From the NCBI RefSeq assembly GCF_905475465.1, contig NC_062243.1, positions 516,001-580,000 of the forward strand: a stretch of 64,000 bases of DNA. Reading direction: 5' to 3'. Position 1 is the stretch's first letter; the number at the start of each line of letters is the position of its first letter. Source of the stretch: Pieris napi (Eukaryota; Arthropoda; Insecta; Lepidoptera; Pieridae). Positions 43,870 through 55,089 of the stretch are shown here, piece after piece. The position numbers and the translations under genes were made by a program. The notes beneath the pieces were generated by a model. It did no database searches. It was not told where the DNA came from and worked only from the letters and a program-made list of their open reading frames with translations.

Positions 43870-46440
43870 TTTATTTTTTTTTTTTCATAACTAGACGTTT
43901 CTAGCGAGTATTCGTATATTTCAATCTGATTTTTGACAGTATTCTATACATTTTGTATCATTTACTAATTACTAGACAAATTTAATTTGTAAAATGCATG
44001 CCGCGAGCTTGCACTTAGTTCCAAAAGTGTATTGGATACGCAACGCTTCTTTATAATCAACTTATAGTTACCATTCTAATATGACAGCTATTCGACTTTA
44101 CGTATTGTTACTGATAAGGCTCAAGTAGGCGTGGTCACACACTAAAAACTAAGGCAAAATACAATGTATATCCCAAAAACAAAGATGTCCTAACCTTAAT
44201 TCGACAGCGTTCGTAGATCCCACAAGCATATTTGTGCTAGCTCTGGTAATTGGCGTCCCGAGTTCCGTCAACATTGTTAGCTGCTGTGAAGGTATTGATT
44301 GATGCTCGTCTTGTGTGAAAAGGATTGCCAATTGTGCAGGGATTCAATCCTTGCACTCACGAATGGAAAGAATGTGTAAACAGCTGGTTTGCTGAATGTT
44401 AGATACATCATTAATAGTTTCTTTTTATGTGTAAATTTAGCTGATCTTATTATAAATTTTATGAGACTATATTACAACATTCACTTACATAATAAAGTTA
44501 AATAATGTATTACGCTTATTAATTACAATAGTAAAAAAAAGTACAATAGCAAGCAAGAAACAGAAGACTTACCTATTAGATAAAAATACAGATCTTTTTT
44601 TACATTAATACAACACAAAAAACAAGATAAAATAATACAAAGAAACGACAGTAATGAATAATAAATACAAGTAATTTAACAATTATTTATAACTTTGTAA
44701 TACATACGGTAAAAAGAAAGAATAACAAAACAATTCATATATTTTGAGCTTTTATATTTATTTAAATACAAGTCTCGTTATTCTTAAATAAAGCTTAAAA
44801 TTAATATTAAATCGCATAAATGAGTTATACCTTTGACAAGTCAGACTTAAGTTTTAACACTGAACTGTCACTGAATGGTTGTCAGGGTCAAAAGCATCTC
44901 TAAGCAGCTGTCGAGAAAGCAATCACTAGTATTATTCAGCTCCGGGTGGGGGCGCAGGGGTGTGAATGCAAACTTGAGGCACCTTCGTAACAAGCGCCTT
45001 TGAGACGGATCCCATAATATGGAGATAACTCTTTTACCTTATATTTTATTTAGGTAGTCGCTTTAATAAAAATTACAAAACCAAATGTATAATAAGTAAT
45101 TCATAAAGAATAGCTAACCTTAGTAACTTATAATACATGTGTTCATGTATGTGTGCGTGTAAAATTTATATTTTCGGAAATAAATTTAAACTATGCGATA
45201 TTGTCGTAGCTATCTCGTAGCAAAATGTCTACAATGAAAGTTAAATTTTTTACGCGTAGCACTGTTTACACACCGATTTGTTGAATTTAATAAGCCGAAT
45301 AATTCAGATTAGCAAATTCTTTAACAACCTATACTATTGTGTTTTGATGTCACAACAAGTTGTATGATAAGTCTTTTGTAGATTTAAATAGATAGTTAAA
45401 CACTAACGTACACATGTCAATAATTCTTCTGTTTATAGGGTTTAAATACTAATAGATTATAAAATGAAAGTCACATAAAACTAATAAAGTGATTGACATA
45501 TAATTGAAATATATCTCAAACATTATGTCTTTATTTTACACGTTTTCACATAAACTTTATCTTCCCGCGTACATTTAAGTATTGTTATTTATTTATTTGT
45601 TTTCTTGTTAGTGCTCATAAACTTTTTTTATTATTTTCAAGTCATTAGCATGTTCCTGTTTAATGTTTTTGCCTTTTAACATTGTATGTATTACACTTTC
45701 CGTTCTTTGGCACTACACTGAAATTGCAACAATTAAACGAATTAAAACAGTTGCCCTACCAATTAAATGTTTTGGTTTTGGCGTCATCTGACATCGTTAG
45801 CTGACATATTGATTCAGAGTATGCTTAAATATTAATTTAACCAGTCAAATACAGCAAATTTTATACCATTCTTAATAAGGTTCTTCCAAAAATACAGGCA
45901 ATGCACCACAACAGCGAGTTACAATAAAAAATATATATAAAAACACATTAATAATTGCAATTACGTTATATAATAAACTGTTATAAAAATGAGAGGGAAA
46001 GATATGAAATCTTATTACTACTATTGGTACGGACATATAATATTATTATTAAGATTAAATAAAAGTGTTTCCATGGTAAGTTATCATCCCAGTGGCTTGT
46101 TAAGTTGCAGTAACAAGTGACGTATGTCTGCGCCGGAACCGAGCCAATATACGCCACACGACACCGCCTGCTATGCCATTGTCACCCTGTTGTAGATAGG
46201 ACCTATCTATTCTATCAAACTAAATCTTTTTATTTATTCACATTTTATACGCATAGCAAGGAATATGGGTGTACTAAAATTGCCCACCATTGATGTGTTA
46301 TCGTGTTGGAATTATATTACAAAATATAAAATTGAAGCAGGTAGTAAATATATTTGCAAGAGTAGGTTAAACATTTTAATTAATGGAGCGTGGTCGTATT
46401 TTGTATTGTTTAACTCTTTTACTCTTTTTATATCTAAATA
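43870..46440. other. AT-rich gene-free stretch with one GC-rich islet (44935-45010)
   Basis: No gene or named repeat. The islet (CAGCTCCGGGTGGGGGCGCA and following) stands out sharply from its surroundings and has no coding frame; candidate regulatory element. Confidence 0.35.
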
Positions 46441-46447
46441 TATAAAG

Positions 46448-46565
46448 CAGTCGTGTTAGTTACACCACTTATAACTCAAGATCGGCTGGACTGTTGTTAG
46501 TTATCTCTTTTTTGGTGGATTCTCAGTTCCGAATAGCAGAATAAGTAATAAAATATCGGAAAAGT
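46448..46565 (+). repeat. repeat shared with 58018-58140 (inverted), possibly Helitron interior
   Basis: GTTAGTTACACCACTTATAA, GTTAGTTATCTCTTTTTTGG and GAATAGCAGAATAAGTAATA match the complement of 58018-58140. There the block directly follows a Helitron end, so it may be internal Helitron sequence. Confidence 0.6.
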
Positions 46566-46591
46566 TTTCGAATAAAAATAATTATCCCTTA

Positions 46592-46800
46592 TTATGGATC
46601 CCTCCGGAGCGTATGGCCCACCCATTTCCACTTTCGGCGTTTTATAAACCTGTCAATTAGCACCTCATTGCATAGCTTCCATAACTGATGATTAGAGATT
46701 ACCTCCGGCCAGAATATTCCATGGATTCGACGAAGGGCCGAAATAGTCAATAGCATCATATTAAATCCCAAATTAGCACAAAAACAAGATCTATCGGCTT
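46592..46800 (-). pseudogene. RTE-like LINE C-terminal fragment with WKWVGHTLRRDP
   Basis: The minus-strand frame contains ISNHQLWKLCNEVLIDRFIK and RRKWKWVGHTLRRDP. The K-W-x-G-H-x-L-R motif is characteristic of the domain after RT in RTE-type elements. Truncated at both ends. Confidence 0.78.
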
Positions 46801-47135
46801 CATTCATCGGTACTATAAGTAAATCACTTTAAAACCATATTTCAATCGTCATACGATTCTGTGACGATAATTTTGTCGTCGGTGTCGTAAACGTGTCGTA
46901 GCCACTTGCTGTCAACACGTCTCGTGCAACAGATGCTTGACAAATACGATCAAAGGGTTATTTTGTGTGACTTTTTGACGCTAAGAAAGTTGATGATATA
47001 CAACGCTAGTCGGTATAATAAATATATAATTGTGTAGTAAACTACAAAATAGTCTGCGTTTTATTTTATAAGCCAGGGTGGCTGATGTCTGCTTAAGAAA
47101 CATTTTCAAGATATAAATTGGACCGTTGTGTATCA

Positions 47136-47465
47136 TCTCTATATAAATAAAATTCTCGTGTCACAATGTTAGTTCCCATACTCCTCCCAAACGGCTCGAC
47201 CGATTCTTGTGAAATTTTGTATGCATATTCAGTAAGTCTGAGAATCGGCTATTATCTATCTTTCAACCCCTTAAGTGATAGTGGGTGTCCATCCCAAAAA
47301 AAAAATATTTTATTTTTAGAATTTTTTTTTTATGATACAACATACAGAAATACATACATAACCCTTAATTTTCACCCGTCTACGATCAGCCCCTATTTTT
47401 TTATTATAGTAGATAGTTATTTTTATTGTACTAAAAAAATGTTTCTAAGTAATAATATACATATA
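47136..47465 (+). mobile_element. Helitron, short non-autonomous copy
   Basis: Starts TCTCTATATAAATAAAATTC (TC-type 5' end), then TCCCATACTCCTCCCAAACG, GCTCGACCGATTCTTGTGAA, CACCCGTCTACGATCAGCCC. The 3' CTAG end is lost. Companion of 22585-22930. Confidence 0.75.
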
Positions 47466-47650
47466 TGTCAACGCAAAATTGTAAAAACCGTTAGATTGTA
47501 ATCTATCTCGCGAGATTGTAAACTGTCGAAAAATTGTGAACTCAACGTACTGCTTACAATTTAACGTATTATTATGCGATAGATTATAATCTATCGAAGT
47601 GAAATCGTCAAATTGTGAAGCGGTACGCACCTCGCGCGCTGATTGGTTGG
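47466..47650. repeat. unassigned repeat-like block with repeated GATTGTAA/TCTATC motifs
   Basis: GATTGTAATCTATCTCGCGA, AGATTGTAAACTGTCG, GATAGATTATAATCTATCGA and similar words recur within 150 bp and form short palindromes. It may be the end of a DNA transposon. No second copy found in the window. Confidence 0.35.
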
Positions 47651-48489
47651 CTTTATAGTAGACCGTTATGTGTCCATAGAGTTAGGAATGAAACAAGGGT
47701 ATCGGTCAAATAAAATGAATGCACTTCAAAAATTAGTATTTATTACTTAGTAGGTAATCAATAATTCTGACATCACATGATGAAAAATTTAATCTCATCA
47801 AATTTAATAAAATACAAAAATATGGATTTCGAACACTGCTACTATATATTTTATGCCATAAATATATTTTATTAAGCTTATAAAGTATCTAAGCTGTTAT
47901 AGTATCATTAAAGATAATTAAAATGCATGTATATATAACAAATTTTACCCCAGATAGATACTTTGACTATAAACACATTTCACTCGAAAATCGAATAAAA
48001 ACCAATGACTTCAGATTCTTTAATACGATTGTTTATAACATTCAAACAACAGATTATGTAAATTTATGGATACATTAAAACCCACATGTTCAATAAAACT
48101 TTAATTACTGCTCCCTTCCTATCGGGTTACAGACAAATAAAACGTATCCTTCGTCTAAAAGGTAATGATATAAACTTTTAAACTATTTCCGATATATACG
48201 CTCTTATTACGATACTATAAAGAATAAATTTGCGTGAAATATTTGAATTAACATCTGTAGAATAAATGTAGAAATAAACATTTTTATTGCAATATCATTA
48301 ACTGCGTTTAAACAAAATTATTATGGTCCTAAACAGAGCAAAATGTCTGCTTATTGCTTTTCTTTGAAGGCAAAAGTTACAGCTTCGTAAAACAGAATAA
48401 TTTGTGGTTCTATACAATATGGAGAACATTTGCTAACCGGGATGGTATGTATTGTCGGTCAAATTAAAAAAAAAACGAATTTATTATGT

Positions 48490-48900
48490 TTTACCAACGC
48501 AACTGTCTTAGCGTTAACCCAGAAGTCGTACATTTCGGGTATTGTTTTGCTATGCGGAGGTCTGGCGTGTAATGGTCATCTTCTGTGAGCATGTAATGCT
48601 GCTGAGTGATTGAGTGAGAGGTCTGGGGTTGACTGTAGACTGGCCGGTAGTTCAGGGCTGGGACCTTGCTCCCGACCAGGCCGGAACCGCAGGTCTTCAT
48701 TGGGCTGTATGTCGTATATAAGGCCCCAGCCCCCTAAGCCAAGGGACGAACCCCAAGAGGCCCATATTAAGGGCGTGTGGAGAACTGAGTTCTCTCACTA
48801 CCCCTCGGAATAGAAGAAGGCTTTGAGTGAAGACCCAGTCCCGCGTCAAGCTCGGCATTTATGGCGCTGGACTGCGTAAGCGCATTTTCACCAACAAAAA
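48490..48900. other. 400-bp GC-rich block of unknown origin
   Basis: Noticeably GC-richer than all surroundings, with overlapping open frames on both strands (48491-48700 minus, 48610-48813 plus), neither recognisable. An AAAAAAAAAAAGT run follows at about 48895, which suggests a retroposed insert read on the plus strand. Not assigned. Confidence 0.35.
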
Positions 48901-49394
48901 AAAAGTACATTTGAACCCGGTCTCCAATAGATTACTCTTTCTATAGCCCCAATTGTGTTCTTTTGTGTTGTTACAGTACCGTGACTTATATAATAAATCA
49001 ATACATAAAACTATTTGGTCTGAATGTGTCTGAATGTGTCATACTTGAATCGTCTCGAACATATTCGGTTACTCACACATACGCCACAATTTTCTAAAGA
49101 TTTAAAACAAATGATTTTTTAATAATTGAGTCTTAATTTAGTTTAATTTTCTTTGTATAATATGTTGTGTTAACTTATGATATTTTGGATCGTGGACCCA
49201 ACGGTGTGTGTTAACAGGTATGATTTATGTTATGTTAATATAAGCAGTACCGTTCTATATTAGTTCTGTGGGAGACACAGAGAAAGTTACCACTCCACGT
49301 CTCACTACTCCGAAGCATTTTTAATAAGACAAGGCAGTGCTAGACCTCATCCTCGAATTAAGGCCGCAAAGGCAGACGTTCTGACCAGCCCTGC

Positions 49395-49561
49395 GATTCT
49401 GTAACTCACTTTTCGAACTCACACAGCGGTTTTCGCATCGGCGGTCGCTCTCAAATCAGTCGTGAAGCAGTCATTTTATGATTTGGCATTCTGATAAACA
49501 ATAAACTACAAACTCCTACCTTTTCAGAATCCCAAAAGTGAGTTACAGAATCACAGGGCTG
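49395..49561. mobile_element. foldback element copy 2 (right arm shortened)
   Basis: Same left arm as 30590-30698 (CAGCCCTGCGATTCTGTAAC to TTTGGCATTCTGA) and the same outer right end, but most of the inner right arm is deleted. This shows the family is mobile or was duplicated, and that the ends are CAGCCCTG / CAGGGCTG. Confidence 0.8.
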
Positions 49562-49644
49562 TATATGTAAACAAACGTGTAGAAGAAACGCATGTTATGA
49601 ATAAATGTATATTTGTATAGTTATTCTATTATTATTAGGAATTA

Positions 49645-49800
49645 AACATAGTAAGACCACAAAAGCGATATGGTGACGACATACGAGTAGTTGAGGTTTC
49701 TGGCGAGAAATGGATGAAGGAAGCTAAGAACAGAACATCTTAATGGACAGTTCAGAGGAGGGCTACCAAAAGGGGTCTATGCTTCAGAACAAAGAAACGG
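49645..49800 (+). mobile_element. RTE-like LINE C-terminal fragment
   Basis: Reads KRYGDDIRVVEVSGEKWMKE then AKNRTS before a stop. The D-D-I-R ... W-M-x-E-A-K-x-R-T pattern is the RTE C-terminal signature. Confidence 0.7.
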
Positions 49801-49854
49801 TAAGTAATAAAAATAACTGACGTAAACGAAGCGTATATAAAAGCAGTTTTTGCC

Positions 49855-50000
49855 GCACAACACCACTATGTAGAACCAGCTACCCAATGAAGCATTTCCG
49901 AACCAATTCGACTTAGGGTCCTTCAAAAGCGTACCAATTCTTAAAAGGCCGGCAATGCACTCGCGAGGCCTCTGGCATTGATAGTGATAAAAAAACAATC
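49855..50000 (+). mobile_element. LINE 3' end, SFKKRAY family
   Basis: CACCACTATGTAGAACCAGC, AGCATTTCCGAACCAATTCG, ACTTAGGGTCCTTCAAAAGC, CTTAAAAGGCCGGCAATGCA. Follows the RTE fragment directly. Confidence 0.75.
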
Positions 50001-50429
50001 TTAAAACTAAATAGTTTTGTCTATTGATGCGCTTATTTGTTTCATTTTTCGTATATAATATTGTTTATCTATGTGATCTGTTTTGGCTTTCTGTACTGTC
50101 TAAGTGTTTGTTTTGTAATATTATGTATGTTAGCTGTAAGATTACTTATAATTAAATAAATAAATAAATAAAACCTATTTGATATGTAATTTTTAATAGT
50201 ATGGAATTAGTGGCTTTATTATTATTATTTAAAGTTATCCAAAGAAATGGGTTTTATAAGGAAGGCCATATATGCGGTCAAATACATTTGTTATTTATGG
50301 GTTACCAATAGATTACCAGCGAGTCATTTCGAGAATATGGTTTTCAGGTTTGACGTGAAAGCATTACAAACATACGATTTTCCATATTAGTTAAGAAGAA
50401 TTGATCTAGCGTTCATTCATCAAAGTCGG

Positions 50430-50550
50430 GAGGTTATGAATGCGCTGTCAAACGGCGATGGCAAGTTAATAGAAAAACTTTGACACGCCGACAGCGGCTG
50501 ACAGTTTTGAATTTAATATTCGCGGGGAACAATGGAGTCGGTAATGAGAG
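50430..50550. promoter_or_regulatory. GC-richer islet, candidate regulatory element
   Basis: GTCAAACGGCGATGGCAAGT through GCGGGGAACAATGGAGTCGG, with a TGACAG motif and no coding frame. Inference from composition only. Confidence 0.25.
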
Positions 50551-50704
50551 GGGCTGGATTAGCTTTTTCTGTAATAATTTATGTATTTATTGAAGATTTT
50601 AAACCTGCAATTTTAGATTTCATTGCACTTTTAATTTAAATTCAATATAATTATGATTGCATTGTTCATAACTCAACTAAAAATTTACTTAAACATAAAT
50701 AAAT

Positions 50705-50982
50705 CAGTGGCATTACAACCTTTTTAGGTCTGAGCCTCAGAGAACCTTTCTCAATTTGTTTCATAACCATTGGTCAAACTAATAAGCAAGTAGGTGATCA
50801 GCCTCATGTGGCTGACCCACACCGACGGCTATACTAAGGATAGCCGGTTTCCTCACGATGTTTTCCTTCACCATTCAAGCGAATCTTAAATGCTCACAAA
50901 AAAAAGACCATTGGTGCATAGCCGGGGATCGAACCTAGGACCTCAGAGATGTGAGTCGCACGCTGAAGCCACTAAGCCAAAG
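50705..50982 (-). mobile_element. tRNA-derived SINE, copy 8
   Basis: CAGTGGCATTACAACCTTTTTAGG to GCACGCTGAAGCCACTAAGC, with GCCGGTTTCCTCACGATGTT and GGGGATCGAACCTAGGACCT. Nearly full length. Confidence 0.88.
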
Positions 50983-52600
50983 TATCTCTAAGGTGGAATT
51001 ATTGTATTCCTCACTTTTTTCTGCTAAAGGCATTTTATTAGTCTAATGTATATTTGAATTAGCACCGTTTTTATTAGTTTCCGATCGAGGCTATCAATCA
51101 ATCAAAGGTAAGGCATAAACCAGCAATGCCAACCGGATGAAAGCGATAAATCTTACTACATATAAACACCGTATGTTCGATTTGATTGACTTTATATTTT
51201 TATGATACCAGTTAAAGACTGTTGTATGTGCGGACGATTGAACTGGGTATTGGATTTTTCTTTCCGTAAACGTTTATTATAGCATAGGAGACAAACCGTT
51301 TGGTATAATGTAGATTTCGTCTTAAAAAAAAAAATTACCACGACAGTGGATTAGGTACGAGATAGGCAGTTTCTTTAAAATTAATCAGCCCACTACCGAA
51401 CATATCCAGCTCTTTTAATCGCTAAGTGTTTAGTTTACAAGGAAAAGGAACTACAACATCACGCTCATAGTTGAGCACCTCAGGCAAGTTTAGAACCATC
51501 AGGCAAAAATATTAATTTCAACGCAAGTAAAATAGGTATATTCTGTCTATAGGTTCAATAAACGGCAATCAAATATAACTAACACATTAATAAATAGCAA
51601 AATTTGCATAATATCAAATTTAAATTTACTTAATTAATATAAATTGAAAAATACATAATGAAAATTTAATCGTTTGGCTTTATAAATGAGCAAATGGTGT
51701 TTGACACGAAAAGCAATTAATTATAAGTTAAACGTAATAAATTATGGAATTACAAGTAATTATTGAGGTCGCAACGATTTATTATAAAAACAGAAATATT
51801 TCTTATACGATAAACTTTATCGTTTATAATTTACATTATTAATGTGCAATAAAGTAAGATTAACATTTTTAATTATACGTAAATTAAAAAAATGTTATTA
51901 TTTTTAGACGGACTAATTAGAATAACTCCGTCGCATTTTACTAGTATAATATGTATATATATACTAGTAAAATGCGACGTATATATATATATAAAGGAAA
52001 ACATATAATTACCGCACGTGCTACATGCATAGAAAATGAGAAAGTGTATACAAAAATATGAATAATTGGATATTAGAATAACAATAGATGCTATAAATTG
52101 GGCACATACACATGTGTGTATATTAGTTGCGTAAACAAACATAATATATGAAATTTTAATTGTTCTGATGGTTTTCGTTATACTGTACAGTAAAATTTAA
52201 ATAAAATGACCCACAATAAACCAGACGGCCGTCATATAAAATGTGAACAAATTGATAATAGAAAAGCCATAGAATCAATTGATAGTTACGAGCGGGTCAT
52301 TATCACGAATCTTGCGCAACGACAATCATAAAGAATATATTTGAAAGACAAAGTGTAATCAGCATGTTTTGTTATCTAGACTCTAGTAGGGCCAGACTTA
52401 AGCTAAGGCATATAAATATATGAATTAGAGATGGCTGTATGTTTTTGCATTTGTATGGATGGAGTGATCCTTAATAAGTAATGGCAACATTATGATAATT
52501 AGAATACAATACTCAATGTTTTACAGCAATGTTAGAAGTATCTTCTTATTCCCAAGGATGTGGAAAAGAATGCATTACAGGCTGCGACGAACAAAATTAG
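50983..52600. other. AT-rich gene-free stretch with one perfect inverted repeat (51929-51979)
   Basis: Two 20-bp arms, CGTCGCATTTTACTAGTATA (51929-51948) and its complement (51960-51979), enclose an 11-bp loop. A short motif at 51385-51415 repeats 32140-32165. No gene seen. Confidence 0.6.
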
Positions 52601-52629
52601 ATTTTGATGTAACTTGTCTATTCATAACT

Positions 52630-52765
52630 CTATACGACGTATTGACAGCTCACAAAACGTCATAAATCAATGGTTCCAACATGGCGGCGGGTGACAGTTA
52701 TCGTGTGTTGCGCGGGAACATTAAACTCATTGATATTTATTGCTCAATCGCGTTGTGTCCTAGCA
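52630..52765. promoter_or_regulatory. GC-richer islet with two TGACAG motifs, candidate regulatory element
   Basis: Contains ATTGACAGCTC, AACATGGCGGCGGGTGACAG and GCGCGGGAACATT in AT-rich DNA. No frame, no repeat match in the window. Confidence 0.3.
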
Positions 52766-54100
52766 TTTGATTTATTGTTAATAGATTCCCAGTCTATTGT
52801 TTATTTTATCTGCTTTGTTAGCACACATGTCGTTTATAACTAAATGATTTGTTACTTTGCGCTACGCAAATTTTATTGATGCTATCAATATTGAAATAGA
52901 AGGACAAACGTAACATAACATGCAACCCTGAATCATGATTTTATAGGATTTTAATGCTTGAAGTTGTAAAATAGACGGCATGAGGAAGTTAACAGTCAGT
53001 CGTGTAGCTACAGATCTTATTAACAAATGAATATTAACTTGACATGAATTTATTATTTGTGCACGCTATTCTTAATGGGCGGATATATAGACCCCATTTG
53101 CTTTCGACAAGATATTCACAATTTTTCCAAGTACCTAATGTACACGAATTATCTGCCTAATTCGCTAATGTTGCGGGATTTAGCTAACTATAAAACTATT
53201 TATGAAGACGTAGATATTTTCCACCGTACCAAAGAGGTTGTGAGGAAATATTTTAGGAAAAGTCTTTGACTTTATTTAGCAGTAGTAATAATTTAGTTTT
53301 TTCTTAAAAATATTAACTTGTCGTTAGTTTAATGTTTAAATTCAGTTTTATTTGGCTTTGTATATTGTCGAAGTGTTTTCTTTTATAATATGGATATGTG
53401 TTTGCTGTGAGATAACATTACGTCACAGTTTCCTATAACATTGCCAGGAAGTACTTCGGTGCACAGCCGTATCTCTTAATGAAGTCACGACGAAAACGTT
53501 TATCTATGGCACCCTAGATAATAAATACGAAAAATTGAAACCTAAAATGCCTGTAACATGAAAGAGCCCGTAAAAGTCAATACATAAGAGCTGAGTGGTC
53601 ATAAGATTTTATATGCCCATTACAGGGGTCTAAGAGCGGCGTAAATTCTTATAACTCGCGTAAGTATTCAAAATATGAAAGACGTGGTCGTTATGGCAAA
53701 CGACTTGCTTGCGCGGGCTTGCTATTGCTACGCTTTATTACGTGTAATATCTGTTTATTTATTTTTTTATATAATTTTGAGGTTTTAACGTCACGCGGGC
53801 TCAATTTGGTGCATTTGTTTTATTCCAGATCTAAAGCAGCTGAATATGATGCTCTCTATACTACGAGTACAATGTTGCAACAACCTTGCAGTTTAAATTA
53901 GTTAAATAAATTAAACTCTAAGGCTAGAATGAGATATTATTAAACCTTAATATATTACAATATATATTATAAAAACAGTAAGGAATTCATGAATACATCT
54001 ACATTCAATATGAATAGATCACGCGTTATGTCGAAAACGTTCTAACGCGATAACTATTCGTAAAAAATATCTGAAAATCTTTTTTTCAGGGCAGCAACGC
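52766..54100. other. AT-rich stretch, no recognised gene
   Basis: An open frame at 53057-53269 (70 codons, from a non-ATG-looking context within an AT-rich region) has no recognisable domain; I leave it uncalled. Nothing else seen. Confidence 0.4.
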
Positions 54101-54104
54101 GAAT

Positions 54105-54265
54105 TGCCCGAGTTACGACTGACCTGTCAGCTGTCAGTTGTGAACTGTCATGTGTCACGATGGCGCCGAACGCCGATTTACATGAAGTGACAATTAAAAC
54201 TGTTCGCTTTACAGTTGCGTGATTAACAGTGGCATTTGATGCCCTCGCTCGTTTTGTATTCACTG
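54105..54265. promoter_or_regulatory. GC-richer islet with a cluster of CTGTCA sites
   Basis: CTGTCA at 54124-54129, 54131-54136 and 54145-54150, plus GTGTCA at 54152-54157: four in 34 bp. TGACAG/CTGTCA is the core of Homothorax/Meis-type homeodomain sites. In the fly eye, homothorax works with elB/noc, so the cluster is a reasonable enhancer candidate; this link is inference. Confidence 0.35.
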
Positions 54266-54827
54266 ACGAATGTAAATTTATTGTTGTTATTTGCATAGGT
54301 ATTTTGTAGCCTTAAATGAATTTCATTTGTTAATTTCTCATAAGTCTTACTTACAAGGATGGTTAGACTTTCATTGTTCTTTGAAATAGAGAACACGTAC
54401 ATGTAAGTTCAATGAAAAATGATAATACTTTATTTTCCGTGTATAATTTTCTATATTATATCATCTATAAATAAACTCATATTTTAAATATAATTGTTAT
54501 TTTTACATTTTTTCTTACGTTTACTTTTAAAGGCTTCTTAACCCCAAAATATAAGTAAAGGACCTAATAAGAACCACGCCAATCGTTTTAGTCGTTTTCG
54601 CTGTACTTTGTGTAATAAAAATCTTAATTCGGCCATAAACAACGATAAGCCGACATAAAATGTGCATAATACAGAATTTATCAGCGAGTTAGTTCTAAAC
54701 AGGGCATCCATAACGTTGCGAGCGTCGAGATATCTGGATGATACGCTATTAATACTGCGATAGGATCGGTAATGTGAACAGGAGGTGGCAACTTCATACA
54801 AGCCACGATTTCGTTCATTCAAACCAA

Positions 54828-55083
54828 TCTTAGGGTCCATCCAGAATCGAGCTCTCCAATTCTTAAAAGGTCGGCAACGCGCTTGCGAGTGCTTGTGAGC
54901 CTCCTTCTGAAACTTAATTAGGTTTCTGCTTAAAGCAGTATTACAAACAAAGGCCATATTATGACACTTTTAAATCAAATTCTTCTTTTTCAGTCAGCAA
55001 ACGGGCTGGAGGCTCACCTTAAGTGATACCGCCAATGGACACAATGCCAGAAGGCTTGCAAGTGCGTTGCCGGCCTTTTACGA
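54828..55083. mobile_element. two SFKKRAY LINE-tail fragments in opposite orientation
   Basis: 54828-54908 (plus): CCAATTCTTAAAAGGTCGGC, AACGCGCTTGCGAG. 54993-55083 (minus): AGCAAACGGGCTGGAGGCTC, GCAAGTGCGTTGCCGGCCTT. The 139-codon minus-strand frame at 54538-54957 overlaps the first fragment and is not a gene I can support. Confidence 0.6.
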
Positions 55084-55089
55084 ATAAAG

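Noticed and set aside
54538..54957. 139-codon minus-strand open frame
   Set aside because: Overlaps a LINE-tail fragment in antisense, has no recognisable domain and no promoter or splice context.
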